Shown in pieces: positions 16,793 through 26,188 of a stretch of DNA of 64,000 nt. Below the pieces are notes generated by a model. That model was given only the letters and a program-made list of their open reading frames with translations. It was not told the DNA's origin and did no database searches. A program made the position numbers and the translations under genes. Source of the stretch: Mycobacterium sp. 852013-50091_SCH5140682 (GTDB lineage: Bacteria > Actinomycetota > Actinomycetes > Mycobacteriales > Mycobacteriaceae); the NCBI RefSeq assembly GCF_001665685.1, contig NZ_LZTB01000097.1, positions 1 to 64,000 of the forward strand, written 5' to 3'. Within the stretch, counting starts at the first letter, position 1. Each line of letters begins with the position of its first letter.

Positions 16793-17674
16793 ATGAAGGT
16801 CTTCGTCACCGGCGCGTCCGGATTTGTGGGGTCCGCGGTCGTCCGCGACCTCATCGCCAACGGGCACGACGTCCTCGGCCTGGCGCGCTCCGACGCGTCG
16901 GCCGATGCCCTCACTGCGGCCGGGGCCCGTGTGCACCGCGGTGATCTCGACGATCCCGACACCTTGCGCGCAGCCGCCGACGCCAGCGACGGCGTCATCC
17001 ACCTGGCGTTCCGCCACGACTTCGACAACTTCGCCGACGCGGGAGAGCTGGACCGTCGCGCCATCGAGGTCCTCGGAACCACGCTGGCAGGGTCGGATCG
17101 CCCGCTCGTCGTCACCTCCGGCATGGCGGGGCACAACCCGGGCGGGGCGCTCACCGAGAACGATCCATTCCAACCCGGTCTGCCCCGGTTGTCCGAGCCC
17201 GCCGTGCTGGCCTTCGCCGACAAGGGCGTGCGGGCCTCGATCGTGCGGCTTTCACCCACCACGCACGGCGAGGGTGACCATGGCTTCGTGCCGCGGCTGA
17301 TTCAGATCGCGCGGGAGAAGGGCGTCGCGGCCTACGTCGGCGACGGCGCCAATCGCTGGCCGGCCGTGCATCGCCGCGATGCCGCGCCGCTGTTCCGCTT
17401 GGCCGTCGAACAGGCTCCCACCGGGACGGTCCTGCATGCCGTGGCCGAGGAGGGGGTGGCCGGCCGTGACATCGCCACCGCCATCGGCCGCCATCTCGAC
17501 GTGCCGGTGACCTCGGTTCCCGTCGAGCAGGCCTTCGACCACTTCGGGTGGATCGGCGGCGTGTTCGCGCTCGACATCCCGGCATCCAGCGCACTGACGC
17601 GGGAGCGTTTCGGATGGGAGCCGACGGGCCCCGGCCTGCTCGACGACTTGGCCCAGGGGCACTACTTCGCGTGA
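16793..17674 (+). CDS. NAD(P)-dependent epimerase/SDR family protein
   Basis: A 293-residue extended short-chain dehydrogenase with the nucleotide motif TGASGFVGSAVV at residues 6-17 and a following Asp in the GDLDD segment. In place of the usual YxxxK it has a divergent region around TSGMAGHNPGG, as seen in the NmrA/YbjT-like branch, so catalysis is uncertain. The ATG follows a strong AGGAGG at 16782-16787. It is divergent from a TetR gene and its operators, indicating induction by a small molecule. Confidence 0.85.
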   Translation: MKVFVTGASGFVGSAVVRDLIANGHDVLGLARSDASADALTAAGARVHRGDLDDPDTLRAAADASDGVIHLAFRHDFDNFADAGELDRRAIEVLGTTLAGSDRPLVVTSGMAGHNPGGALTENDPFQPGLPRLSEPAVLAFADKGVRASIVRLSPTTHGEGDHGFVPRLIQIAREKGVAAYVGDGANRWPAVHRRDAAPLFRLAVEQAPTGTVLHAVAEEGVAGRDIATAIGRHLDVPVTSVPVEQAFDHFGWIGGVFALDIPASSALTRERFGWEPTGPGLLDDLAQGHYFA

Positions 17675-17772
17675 AAACGACTGGTAGACGGCGCTGTTGA
17701 CAGGCGGAACGGGCGACTGCGCCGTCGTACCGGTACCCTCATGGGCGATTGACGAACGATCGGAGGTCATCC

Positions 17773-18900
17773 ATGGACCTCGTACTGGGTCTCTCGATGA
17801 CATCGAACGTCGTCCGGTGGGTACTGGTCGACGGGATCACGGGCGAGGGTGCCCCTGTCGACCGCGGGGCACTGGACATATCCGACGCCGACACGTTTGA
17901 CGCCGAGGCGCTGCTGGAAAACGTGCTCGGCGGCGGCGAGCTGCATGCGGTCGGCCTGACCTGGTCGGCCGGCGCCGACGCAGTGGCCGCCAAGGTCCGC
18001 TCGGCACTCGACGCCGTCGGTGGCGGGGCCCGCGTGGTCGACGTGCCCGACGTCGAGGCGGCCGAGGTGCTGGCCGGCGGCATCGCCGAGATCTCCGACT
18101 ACCACTTCCTCGTGGTCTGCCTGGTCGAGCCTGACGCCGCGCTGATCGCGACGGTCAACGACCAGCGCGTCCGTGCTGAGCGCATCGACCGCATCGACTC
18201 CGCGCTGGTTGATCAGGCCAGCTCCGCGGTCCGCAACGCGCGTCCGAGTCCCGACGCGGTCTTCGTCCTCGGCTCAGACGTCGAGGCCGCCGACGCGTTG
18301 GTGGCCGTGTTGCGTGACGAGACGGCCCGGCCGGTCTTCACCGCTGCAGAAGCCGATCTCGCCCTGACCCGCGGCGCCGCCTTGGCCGCGGCTCGCACGG
18401 TCAACGCCGCGCCTGCGCCGGTTGCCAAGCCGCTGATGTCCCGCGTCGGGGTGCTGTCGTCGGTGCTGGCTGCCGCGGTCGTCGTTTTCGTCGTCTCGTT
18501 GTCGCTCGCGCTCGGGCTGCGACTGACCCCTCCCGAGACGGAACTGAACAACACCGGCGCCGTGGAGCAGTCCGTGCGGCCCGCCCCGCCGCCGGTCGCA
18601 CAGCCCGCCGTCGTCCATCCCGCACCGGCCGCCCCGCCGCCGGTCCACGAGACGGTCGCCGCCGCTCCGCCGCCTGCTCCCGTGCAGGAGGCTTCGGTTC
18701 CCGAACCCGCGTACGTTCCGCCGGCACCGGAACCGGAGTACGTGCCGCCGGCTCCCGAACCGGCGTACGTTCCACCGGCCCCGCCGGAACCGCCGGTCTA
18801 TGTGCCGCCGCCCGTGCCCGTGTACGCACCCCCGCCGCCCCCGCCGCGGCTGCGCGATCGGATCATCGAAAAGATCCCGCTGATCAACCGCTTCCACTGA
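17773..18900 (+). CDS. DUF7159-type mycobacterial protein with Pro-rich tail
   Basis: A 375-residue protein. The N-terminal ~210 residues (MDLVLGLSMTSNVVRWVLVD...) have the start and fold pattern of a mycobacterial family annotated DUF7159, which looks like an actin/ASKHA-type half domain. A membrane helix follows (VGVLSSVLAAAVVVFVVSLS). The rest is a Pro-rich tail with repeats of the type PEPxYVPPAP, ending with a basic helix (RLRDRIIEKIPLINRF). The ATG at 17773 is preceded by CGGAGG; an upstream start at 17749 is less likely. A cell-envelope or PASTA-like tether role is possible but unproven. Its stop codon lies at the edge of a repeat array. Confidence 0.7.
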   Translation: MDLVLGLSMTSNVVRWVLVDGITGEGAPVDRGALDISDADTFDAEALLENVLGGGELHAVGLTWSAGADAVAAKVRSALDAVGGGARVVDVPDVEAAEVLAGGIAEISDYHFLVVCLVEPDAALIATVNDQRVRAERIDRIDSALVDQASSAVRNARPSPDAVFVLGSDVEAADALVAVLRDETARPVFTAAEADLALTRGAALAAARTVNAAPAPVAKPLMSRVGVLSSVLAAAVVVFVVSLSLALGLRLTPPETELNNTGAVEQSVRPAPPPVAQPAVVHPAPAAPPPVHETVAAAPPPAPVQEASVPEPAYVPPAPEPEYVPPAPEPAYVPPAPPEPPVYVPPPVPVYAPPPPPPRLRDRIIEKIPLINRFH

Positions 18901-19031
18901 CGCTGGTCAGTCAGGCCTTGAACTGCTGGTCACTGACGCCGTTCACTGGCGCCATTACTGACGCCGCTCACTGAGCCGTCGGCTGACGCCTTTCACTGGC
19001 GCTGGTCACTGACGCCTTTCACTGGCGCCGT
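18893..19031. repeat. Degenerate tandem repeats after the DUF7159 gene
   Basis: About four imperfect copies of a ~26-base unit, consensus CACTGACGCCTTTCACTGGC, occupy this stretch, and the first partial copy includes the stop codon of the upstream gene. Copies vary in length. The unit can form weak hairpins (TGACGCC/GGCGCCA). It looks like local duplication starting from the gene end. Confidence 0.65.
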
Positions 19032-19079
19032 CGGGGGATTACCGGGGCATTGTCGCGCGCGGCAAAGCGTGCGTCGTTG

Positions 19080-19372
19080 TGCCCGCCTGTTAGCGACAAT
19101 CGAGCGACAATCGCCTCCTGGGTACCTCGTGTCCCGGTAGCCCCAGGGAGGCCAGTCCCAGCGGCCGCTTGCGTCACTGGAGTCGTTGTCAGCCCCATCA
19201 GCCCCGTGCCCGGCTGATAGCGACACTGTCGCTCGTAGTCGGGCACCCCCAAAACTGTTGCGCACGAGGGTGATTGGGCTCAAGTGGTGTGAGTTTCGAT
19301 CGGGTGCGATGCGGAAGCGGCAGGCGATACGCGTGTGGCGATTGTCGCTCGATTGTCGCTAACAGGCGGGCA
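19080..19372. repeat. 36-bp perfect inverted repeats bounding a 293-bp non-coding element
   Basis: Bases 19080-19115 and 19337-19372 are perfect reverse complements over 36 bases. Each arm starts TGCCCGCCTGTT and contains two tandem copies of AGCGACAATCG. The 221-base interior has no convincing gene but carries another palindrome of the same theme (AGCGACA-c-TGTCGCT, near 19218-19232). This is the layout of a miniature inverted-repeat element. I see no target duplication. The whole gap 18901-19421 (521 bases) otherwise holds only the tandem repeats before it. Confidence 0.8.
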
Positions 19373-19421
19373 ACTCGAGTACGCGTTCTGTCGCCGTGAC
19401 CGAAGTGACGGGTGTGACGAC

Positions 19422-20921
19422 CTACTCCCGCCACACCCGTTCGAATGGCAGCCGCCACGCATTGGGTGCGATGAGCTGATGGATGGCGTTGGGACCCCAG
19501 GTGCCCTGCGGGTACATCTTGACGACCGGCGGATCCTCCAGCAGCGGCTCTGAGCGTTCCCACAGCGACTCGATGCCTTCGGCGGTCGTGAACAGCGTGT
19601 GATCGCCGCGCATGGCATCGAGGATCAGTCGCTCGTAGGCCTCCAGCACGTCGGCGATCTCCGCGGTCTCCTGAGTGGAGAACTGCATCGAGAGTTTCTC
19701 CAGCCGCATGCCGGGTCCGGGTCGCTTGCCGTAGAACGACAACGACACCTTTGACGCGTCGGCCAGATCGAAGGTCAGGTGATCGGGCCCCTGCGCGCCG
19801 ACCCCGGAACCCGCAGGGAACATCGTCCGCGGTGCTTCTTTGAACGCGATCGAGATGATGCGCTGCCCCTCGGCCATCCGTTTGCCGGTGCGCAGGTAGA
19901 TCGGCACCCCGGCCCAGCGCCAGTTGTCGATGCCGACCTTGAGCGCGATGAACGTCTCGGTCTCCGAATCCGGCGCCACGCCGTTCTCGTCGCGGTAACC
20001 CTGGTACTGGCCGCGCACCACGTCGGCGGTGTTGATCGGCAACATCGACCGGAACACCTTGTTCTTCTCCTCGCTGATGGCGCGGGGCTCCAGTGCGGTC
20101 GGCGGCTCCATCACGACGAACGCCATCACCTGGAACAGGTGGGTGACCACCATGTCCTTGAACGCGCCGGTGCTCTCGTAGAAGTTGGCGCGCTGATCCA
20201 GGCCGAGGGTTTCGGGGATGTCGATCTGGATGTGGTCGATGAAGTTGCGATTCCAGATCGGCTCGAACAAGCCGTTGGCGAACCGGAACGCCAGGATGTT
20301 CTGCGCGGCCTCTTTGCCGAGGAAGTGGTCGATGCGGAAGATCTGGGATTCCTTGAATGTCTTGTGCACGAACGCATTCAGCGCGACCGCACTCTGCAGA
20401 TCGGTTCCGAATGGCTTTTCCATGACGACCTTGGAGCGCTTCACCAGATCGGCGTCCTTGAGCATGGTGATGACGGACTCGGCCGCCTTGGGCGGTACCG
20501 ACAGATAGTGCAGCCGACGGACATCGGGGCCCAGCTCGTCCTCGGCGGCGGTGACGGCGGCGGCCAGCGCTTCCGGGCCCGCGCTCTGCGGCACGTACTG
20601 CACCTTGTCCGCGAAGCTCTTCCACTGCTCATCAGTGGGGTGACGCGTGGCGAACTCATCCACAGCAGCCTTGGCGTGCTCGAGGAACTGCTCCTTGGTG
20701 TAATCCTCCAAAGAGGTGGCCACCACCCGGACGTCGGGGCTGAAGCTCGACTGGTCCAGATACGCCAGCCCCGGGATCAGCTTGCGCTTCGCCAAATCCC
20801 CGGTCGCGCCGAACAGCACGATGACGTGCGGCGGCAGCACTTCGCCGTTGGCGCGCGTCGGACGGGAACCGGGTGCGGGGTAGGCGACGGTCTGCGCCTT
20901 ATCGGGAGCCACGTTGTGCAT
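19422..20921 (-). CDS. zwf: Glucose-6-phosphate 1-dehydrogenase
   Basis: A 499-residue enzyme that oxidises glucose-6-phosphate to 6-phosphogluconolactone and makes NADPH, the entry to the oxidative pentose phosphate pathway. Motifs: nucleotide-binding FGATGDLAKRKL near residue 38, EKPFGTDL, and the substrate signature RIDHFLGKEAAQN. The ATG at 20921 (MHNVAPDKAQ) is preferred over an upstream in-frame start at 21053, which adds 44 residues unlike the family. It is a stand-alone gene here, not in the tal-opcA cluster where mycobacteria carry their main copy, so it may be a second zwf. Confidence 0.93.
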   Translation of the reverse strand: MHNVAPDKAQTVAYPAPGSRPTRANGEVLPPHVIVLFGATGDLAKRKLIPGLAYLDQSSFSPDVRVVATSLEDYTKEQFLEHAKAAVDEFATRHPTDEQWKSFADKVQYVPQSAGPEALAAAVTAAEDELGPDVRRLHYLSVPPKAAESVITMLKDADLVKRSKVVMEKPFGTDLQSAVALNAFVHKTFKESQIFRIDHFLGKEAAQNILAFRFANGLFEPIWNRNFIDHIQIDIPETLGLDQRANFYESTGAFKDMVVTHLFQVMAFVVMEPPTALEPRAISEEKNKVFRSMLPINTADVVRGQYQGYRDENGVAPDSETETFIALKVGIDNWRWAGVPIYLRTGKRMAEGQRIISIAFKEAPRTMFPAGSGVGAQGPDHLTFDLADASKVSLSFYGKRPGPGMRLEKLSMQFSTQETAEIADVLEAYERLILDAMRGDHTLFTTAEGIESLWERSEPLLEDPPVVKMYPQGTWGPNAIHQLIAPNAWRLPFERVWRE

Positions 20922-21127
20922 CCTGGCAGGCTGCCGTGCACTGATGGCGTCGGTTGGGTTAACTCGCGTAGAGATGGCCCGCCGGAAGACGGCCTCCCTC
21001 TGAATGCATTCACCAAGCTCAGCTATACATTTCGCCCAGAAATTGTTAACCAAATCGACGCGCGATCTCGCTGTGATTCAACCCACAAGCGAGCTACAGT
21101 GTGACCGCAACCATAGAAAGGGCGGTC

Positions 21128-21277
21128 ATGGTCGGAGCATTTATTGGCAGTCTCCTGCTGGTGCTGGGCCTCGTCGCCATCGCAGCCGTCGTCGTCGCGG
21201 TCGTGATGGGTCTGCCCACGTTGGCCATCACCATCGGTCTCATCTCCGGCGCGTTCTTCGCCGGACGGGCTGTTTAG
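21128..21277 (+). CDS. Small two-helix membrane protein (49 residues)
   Basis: ATG at 21128 opens a 49-codon frame that is almost entirely hydrophobic: SLLLVLGLVAIAAVVVAVVM, then LPTLAITIGLISGAFFAG, ending RAV. It has a ribosome-like AAAGGGCGG upstream and an AT-rich gap before it. The frame predicts two short membrane helices joined by a Gly-Leu-Pro turn. Its stop overlaps the recD stop by 4 bases (convergent). Function unknown; it is easily missed because it is short. Confidence 0.55.
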   Translation: MVGAFIGSLLLVLGLVAIAAVVVAVVMGLPTLAITIGLISGAFFAGRAV

Positions 21278-22923
21278 GTCCTGAGCCGCTTCCGCAGGCC
21301 GGTCGCGCGCACCGCCTGCCGGCTGATAGCTGCGCGCACCTCCGCCTCGGTCCCGACGACGCGTACCCGCGTCTTGGCCCGGGTGACCGCGGTGTAGAAG
21401 AGTTCCCGAGTCAGCAGCCGCGACTCGATGTCCGGCAGCAGCACGGTCACCTCGTCGGCCTGGCTGCCCTGCGACTTGTGGATCGTCATGGCATGCATGG
21501 TCTCCACTTCGGTGAGTCGGCCCGTCGCAAACGATCCGTTGCCGCCCACCGCGACCCGCAAACCGTCCGGCGTCGCGACCGTGACGCCGGTGTCCCCGTT
21601 GTACAGCTTGAGCCCATAGTCGTTGGCGGTCACCAGGATTGGGCGCCCGACATACCATGACGCCCACAGCGGTTCGCCCGTCGCGTCGGTGAGCCAGCGC
21701 TGCACCTGACGATTCCAGTGCTTGACGCCGGCCGGCCCCCGCCGATGCGCGCACAGGAGTCGATGCTCGTCGAGAGTTTTCAGCGCCGCCTTGGCATCTC
21801 CGAGGATCGCCGCCTGCCGTAGCGCAAGGGCATGCGGCACAACGACTTCCCGCAACCGCTCGGTGATGTCGGTGGTCACCCACTCGATGTGCTCGTCGTC
21901 CGTGGCCAACACGTGCAGCGCCGCGTCGGCATCACCGACCCGGATCGCGGTGGCCAACGCCCCGATCGACTTGCCGAACCGGTGCGAGGTCCGCAATGCC
22001 GCCACGCCACGCGATCCCAACCCGTCGACCAGATCGGCCAGCACCGCACCGGCCTCCACCGACGCCAGCTGATCAGGATCGCCGACGAGCAGCAGCCGGG
22101 TCTGCGGCCGCACCGCCTCCAGCAGCCGGGCCATCATGGTCAGCGACACCATCGACGTCTCGTCGACCACGATCACGTCGTGCGGCAACCGATTTCCGCG
22201 ATGGTGGCGGAACCGCGACGAGGTGTCCGGGCGCGGACCGAGCAGCCGGTGCAGCGTGGTGGCCTGCAACCCGGCCAGGCGTCGACGGTCGACGAGGTCG
22301 AGCCGGTCCACCTCCAATTGCACAGCTTCCTGCAACCGCGCCGCGGCCTTGCCCGTCGGCGCGGCGAGCGCGATGCGCAGCGACCGGTTACCCGTCAGCG
22401 CCGCCTGCTCCGCCAGCAAGGCCAGCAGCCGCGCCACCGTGGTGGTCTTGCCGGTGCCCGGGCCACCGGTCAACACCGTCAGCCCGTGCGCCAGTGCCAC
22501 CTCTGCCGCGGCTTGCTGCTCATCGAATCCCGTTGGGAACAATCGTGATACGTCAGGGAGAGCGCCGGCCGGGCGGGTGCCGACGAGCGTCAGCACATCA
22601 TCGCGCACCTGTTGTTCCTCGCGCCAGTACCGGTCCAGGTACAGCTGCTCGTCGAACAGCCGCAACACCGGTCCGGTGCTCAGCAGCGGGCTCGCGCTGA
22701 CCGCAGCCAGCCACGCATCCGGGTCGGGCCACGGCAGATCGGGCAGATCGACTTGCGCTGCCACCGAGCGCAAATCCACGCAGACAGAACCAGCTCGCAG
22801 CGCCCGCACCGCCAGGGCCACGGCAAGCGTCACCGAATCGTCTGCCTCGCCGCCCAGCGCGGTAAGCCGTCGCGCCACCTGCACGTCGGCAGGCTCGAGA
22901 ATCTCGGCGAAATGATCAAGCAT
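21274..22923 (-). CDS. recD: Exodeoxyribonuclease V alpha subunit (RecD)
   Basis: A 549-residue superfamily 1B helicase subunit of RecBCD. The Walker A GGPGTGKT is at residues 153-160, followed by VDETSMVS (Walker B region), LLVGDPDQLASV and the C-terminal helicase motif AMTIHKSQGSQADEV, then YTAVTRAKTRVRVVG. In mycobacteria RecBCD works in single-strand annealing, while AdnAB does end resection for recombination. The start overlaps recB by 8 bases, so recC-recB-recD are one translationally coupled operon. Confidence 0.95.
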   Translation of the reverse strand: MLDHFAEILEPADVQVARRLTALGGEADDSVTLAVALAVRALRAGSVCVDLRSVAAQVDLPDLPWPDPDAWLAAVSASPLLSTGPVLRLFDEQLYLDRYWREEQQVRDDVLTLVGTRPAGALPDVSRLFPTGFDEQQAAAEVALAHGLTVLTGGPGTGKTTTVARLLALLAEQAALTGNRSLRIALAAPTGKAAARLQEAVQLEVDRLDLVDRRRLAGLQATTLHRLLGPRPDTSSRFRHHRGNRLPHDVIVVDETSMVSLTMMARLLEAVRPQTRLLLVGDPDQLASVEAGAVLADLVDGLGSRGVAALRTSHRFGKSIGALATAIRVGDADAALHVLATDDEHIEWVTTDITERLREVVVPHALALRQAAILGDAKAALKTLDEHRLLCAHRRGPAGVKHWNRQVQRWLTDATGEPLWASWYVGRPILVTANDYGLKLYNGDTGVTVATPDGLRVAVGGNGSFATGRLTEVETMHAMTIHKSQGSQADEVTVLLPDIESRLLTRELFYTAVTRAKTRVRVVGTEAEVRAAISRQAVRATGLRKRLRT

Positions 22924-25900
22924 CGAGCAACTCCGACACTGCCACCACGAGCGCGGCGGGCGGCTCCCAGCTGAACACCCCGGCCGGATGGCCGTCGACG
23001 ACGGGCGTTGCTGCCCCGCACATGCCGCGCACGAAGAGGTACATCACGCCGCCGAGATGAGTCGCCGGGTCGTACCCGGGCAGACGCCAATTCAGGAACC
23101 GGTGCAGCACAACGCTGTACAGCAGGGCCTGCAATGGATAGTCCGAATGCAGCATGGCCTCGGCCATGCGGTCGCGGGTGTAGTCGGCGGCGGTCAGCTC
23201 GGCGTCACCGGTGCCCAGCCAGTTGGTCTTGTAATCCACCACCACGAACCGAGATCCGATGCGCAGCACCGCGTCGACCGAACCCGACAGGTATCCCCGC
23301 AGCGGCTGGTTGCCGAGGACTCCGCCGGACAGCCGCTGGGCGTAAGGCGCCATGGGATCGTCAGCAGGCAGATGCGTGCGAAGCAGCGCACCGACATCGG
23401 AGAGCCGGGCGAACGTGCCGGCCCGCAGGTCGCCACCGGCCATCGGGAACTCGAAGTCCAGTTCCCGCAACCGGTCTCGCAACCCGATCTGGCGTAGCGT
23501 CATGCCGGGAGCCAGCGGACCCAGGGGGGTGTCGTGCATGGGGACGAGCGCGGCCGCCAACTCGTCGGCCTCGACCTCGACGGGCCAGCGCGCCGCATGC
23601 GTCCGCACCTGGGTGGCCAGCTCGGCACCGAGGTCGGCGGCAAACGGGTCAGCGGTCTCCAGCACCGCGTGCACCAGGGACCCGAACGCGGCACCGGTGG
23701 GCAGCATGGCCATCGGGGACGGGACATCGATGCCGGTGGCGGTCGGCACCACGAGAACGTCGTCGACGACATTGACCTCATCATCGAGTTCGGTGACCTC
23801 GGGCTCGCTGGTCACACCCGAATCATCGGCTGCCCGAAGCAGACCCGAGTACGAGGTCCGGCGCCACGAGGTGTCGATGGCGCGGTGGAAGTGCCGGGTG
23901 GCGAGGTTCTCAGCCGGCGGTGGTGCCGGTACGGGGGTGAAGCCCTCGACGACGGACTCCTCGATCACCGGGCCGCCCGCGGCCTCCCACGCCCGCAGGC
24001 GGTCCAGTGCGTCGGCGTCACCGATCTTGATCGGTGTGCACTTGTCCGGGACCGCCGATTCGCCGGGCCCACGGCCCCGCAGCAGCCGCGACAACCCGCC
24101 GTTGGGCTCGTCGCGCGACGGCGCCCACCACGCCACCACCTGAGACTGGGCGCGCGTCATCGCCACGTAGGTCAGCCGGCTGTCGTCGGCGGCAGCCTCG
24201 GCACGACCCGCCCGTGCCACCGCCGGGTCAGCGCCTCCGATGTGCAAACAGCGCACACCGTCGTCGTGGAACAGAATCAGATCCGGTTCGGGCACATAGC
24301 GATTGAACGTGAACGGCAGATACACGATCGGATACTGCAGCCCCTTGCTGACCCACACCGTCATGATCTGCACGGCAGCGGCGTCGCTGTCCAGGCGGCG
24401 GTTGCGTTCGGATTCACCGCCCCCTTCGGAGCGCTGGGTGCGCAACCAGTCCCGCAGCGCGGGCAGCCCGAACCCTTCTCGATGGGCGGTGTCGCCCAGC
24501 AGTTGAGTCATGTGGGCCAGGTCGGTCATCAACCGCTCGCCGCCCTGCCAGGACAGCACGCGCCGGCTCATACCGGCCAGCTGGGCGGCCTCGAAGATGG
24601 CCGCGACCCCGCGTTCGCGCGCCTGCCCGGCCCACGTGCGCAGAGTGTCGGCGATCCGGTCGGTCAGCGCATCTCCGCCCGCGGCAAGGGATTCCGCGGT
24701 CTCACCGAAGAACATGGTGGCCGCCGCCGCACGCACCAACCCCGTGCGGTGCGGCTGGTCGAACGCCTCGAGCAGGTAGAGCCAGTCCTCGGCCGCCTCC
24801 GAGTTGAACACGTCGGAATCCCCGGTGTACACCGCCGGAATCCCGGCCGTCAGCAGCGCGTTGTGGCACGCCCGGGCATCCTTGTGGGTCTCGGTGATCA
24901 CGGCGATGTCGCGGGCCTGCACCGGCCTGCCGTCGAAGGTCGCCCCGCTGGTCAACAATGCCCCGATGTCGGCCGCCAGGTCGCGGCCGATGTGGGTGCG
25001 CAGCCGGTCGATCGGGATGGTTTTGGCGTCCTTGCCGTTTCGGCTCACGACCCGCAACCGGAACGGGTCGTTGCGCGGCGCACCGGCCAGGCGGTGGCCC
25101 TGGTGATGGGCCTTCACGTCATGAACCACGATGTCGGACCCGCCGAGTTGAGCGCCGCGCAACACCACCTGCAAGCGGTCCACCAGGGCGCTGTCGCTGC
25201 GCCAGTTGGTGCCCAGGGTCTGTTTGTCCCCGGCGGTCGCCGCGGCCCGCAGATACGTGTCGATGTCCCCGCCGCGGAACGCGTAGATGGCCTGCTTGGG
25301 GTCACCGATCAGGATCAGCGTCGAGTGCCCGGAGAAGGCGCGTTCGATCACCTGCCACTGCACTGGATCGGTGTCCTGGAACTCGTCGACCATGACGATG
25401 GGCCAGCGTTGATGCATGCGCACGCGGGCCGGTGAATCCGGTGCCTCGCCCCGCACGCGAGGAGGACGAGGAGTCAAGGCGGTGGCCAACCGGGTCAGCA
25501 GATCGTCGTAGCCCAGCACGCCGCGACGCCGCTTGCGGATCTCCAACTCGGCCAGCACATCCCGGGCGAAGTTCAACCGAACCGTGGCCGGTGAATCGGG
25601 GTCGGGATCGGTGGGCCGCAGCTCGGTCGCCGGATTGGCCACCACGGTGCGCGCCAGCCGCAACGCGGCGGCGTAGTCCAGCAGCGGGTGATCTTTCTGG
25701 GCGCCGAACCGGGACAGGTACAGGTCGTCGACGATCTCGCAGACGAGGTCGTCAAGGCTCTCCACGAGCGTCACTCCGGAGTCGCTGTCACCTGCGACAC
25801 CAAGGGATTTCAGCACGATCTGGCAGAACTGATGAGTGGTGGCAATGGTTGCGGCGTCGAAACCGGCCAGGGCATCACGCAACCGCTGCCTGCGCGCGTC

Positions 25901-26188
25901 CCGATCCTCGGCGATCAGGTAGGTCTCCAGATCGTTGCGGGCCCGGGTCGGCTCAGTCAATGCGGCCAGCGCGCAGACGATTTGATCGCGGACCCGTTCC
26001 CGCAGTTCCTGGCTGGCGGCCCGGCCGAACGTGATGAGCAGCATCTGATCCAGCGTCGCGGCGCCCTCGGCGACAAGGCGGGTGACCAGACCGGCCAGTG
26101 CGAACGTCTTACCGGTCCCGGCGCTGGCCTCGACCACCGTCGTGGTGTTGGGACTCGGCAGCGGACCGAGCAGATCGAAAACCTTCAC
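22916..26188 (-). CDS. recB: Exodeoxyribonuclease V beta subunit (RecB)
   Basis: A 1090-residue helicase-nuclease. Residues 21-28 carry the Walker A ASAGTGKT; MVDEFQDTDPVQW and LIGDPKQAIYAFRGGD are the UvrD/RecB motifs II and III; VWVSKGLQYPIVYLP and TYVAMTRAQSQ are motifs V-VI. The C-terminal RecB nuclease motif VVDYKTNWLG is intact. The GTG at 26188 forms a 4-base overlap (GTGA) with the recC stop and begins right at VFDLLGPLP; an upstream start at 26224 would overlap recC further. Confidence 0.95.
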   Translation of the reverse strand: MKVFDLLGPLPSPNTTTVVEASAGTGKTFALAGLVTRLVAEGAATLDQMLLITFGRAASQELRERVRDQIVCALAALTEPTRARNDLETYLIAEDRDARRQRLRDALAGFDAATIATTHQFCQIVLKSLGVAGDSDSGVTLVESLDDLVCEIVDDLYLSRFGAQKDHPLLDYAAALRLARTVVANPATELRPTDPDPDSPATVRLNFARDVLAELEIRKRRRGVLGYDDLLTRLATALTPRPPRVRGEAPDSPARVRMHQRWPIVMVDEFQDTDPVQWQVIERAFSGHSTLILIGDPKQAIYAFRGGDIDTYLRAAATAGDKQTLGTNWRSDSALVDRLQVVLRGAQLGGSDIVVHDVKAHHQGHRLAGAPRNDPFRLRVVSRNGKDAKTIPIDRLRTHIGRDLAADIGALLTSGATFDGRPVQARDIAVITETHKDARACHNALLTAGIPAVYTGDSDVFNSEAAEDWLYLLEAFDQPHRTGLVRAAAATMFFGETAESLAAGGDALTDRIADTLRTWAGQARERGVAAIFEAAQLAGMSRRVLSWQGGERLMTDLAHMTQLLGDTAHREGFGLPALRDWLRTQRSEGGGESERNRRLDSDAAAVQIMTVWVSKGLQYPIVYLPFTFNRYVPEPDLILFHDDGVRCLHIGGADPAVARAGRAEAAADDSRLTYVAMTRAQSQVVAWWAPSRDEPNGGLSRLLRGRGPGESAVPDKCTPIKIGDADALDRLRAWEAAGGPVIEESVVEGFTPVPAPPPAENLATRHFHRAIDTSWRRTSYSGLLRAADDSGVTSEPEVTELDDEVNVVDDVLVVPTATGIDVPSPMAMLPTGAAFGSLVHAVLETADPFAADLGAELATQVRTHAARWPVEVEADELAAALVPMHDTPLGPLAPGMTLRQIGLRDRLRELDFEFPMAGGDLRAGTFARLSDVGALLRTHLPADDPMAPYAQRLSGGVLGNQPLRGYLSGSVDAVLRIGSRFVVVDYKTNWLGTGDAELTAADYTRDRMAEAMLHSDYPLQALLYSVVLHRFLNWRLPGYDPATHLGGVMYLFVRGMCGAATPVVDGHPAGVFSWEPPAALVVAVSELLDA

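Noticed and set aside
18893..19372. Possible CRISPR array in the repeat-rich gap
   Set aside because: Repeats are degenerate and contiguous without uniform spacers, and no cas genes are near.
19198..20625. 475-codon minus-strand ORF overlapping zwf in another frame
   Set aside because: Low-complexity Arg/Gly-rich shadow of zwf; its extension into the repeat gap is chance.
23534..25435. 633-codon plus-strand ORF opposite recB
   Set aside because: Antisense shadow; composition rich in Arg, Gly, His and Gln without any domain, while recB motifs are complete.
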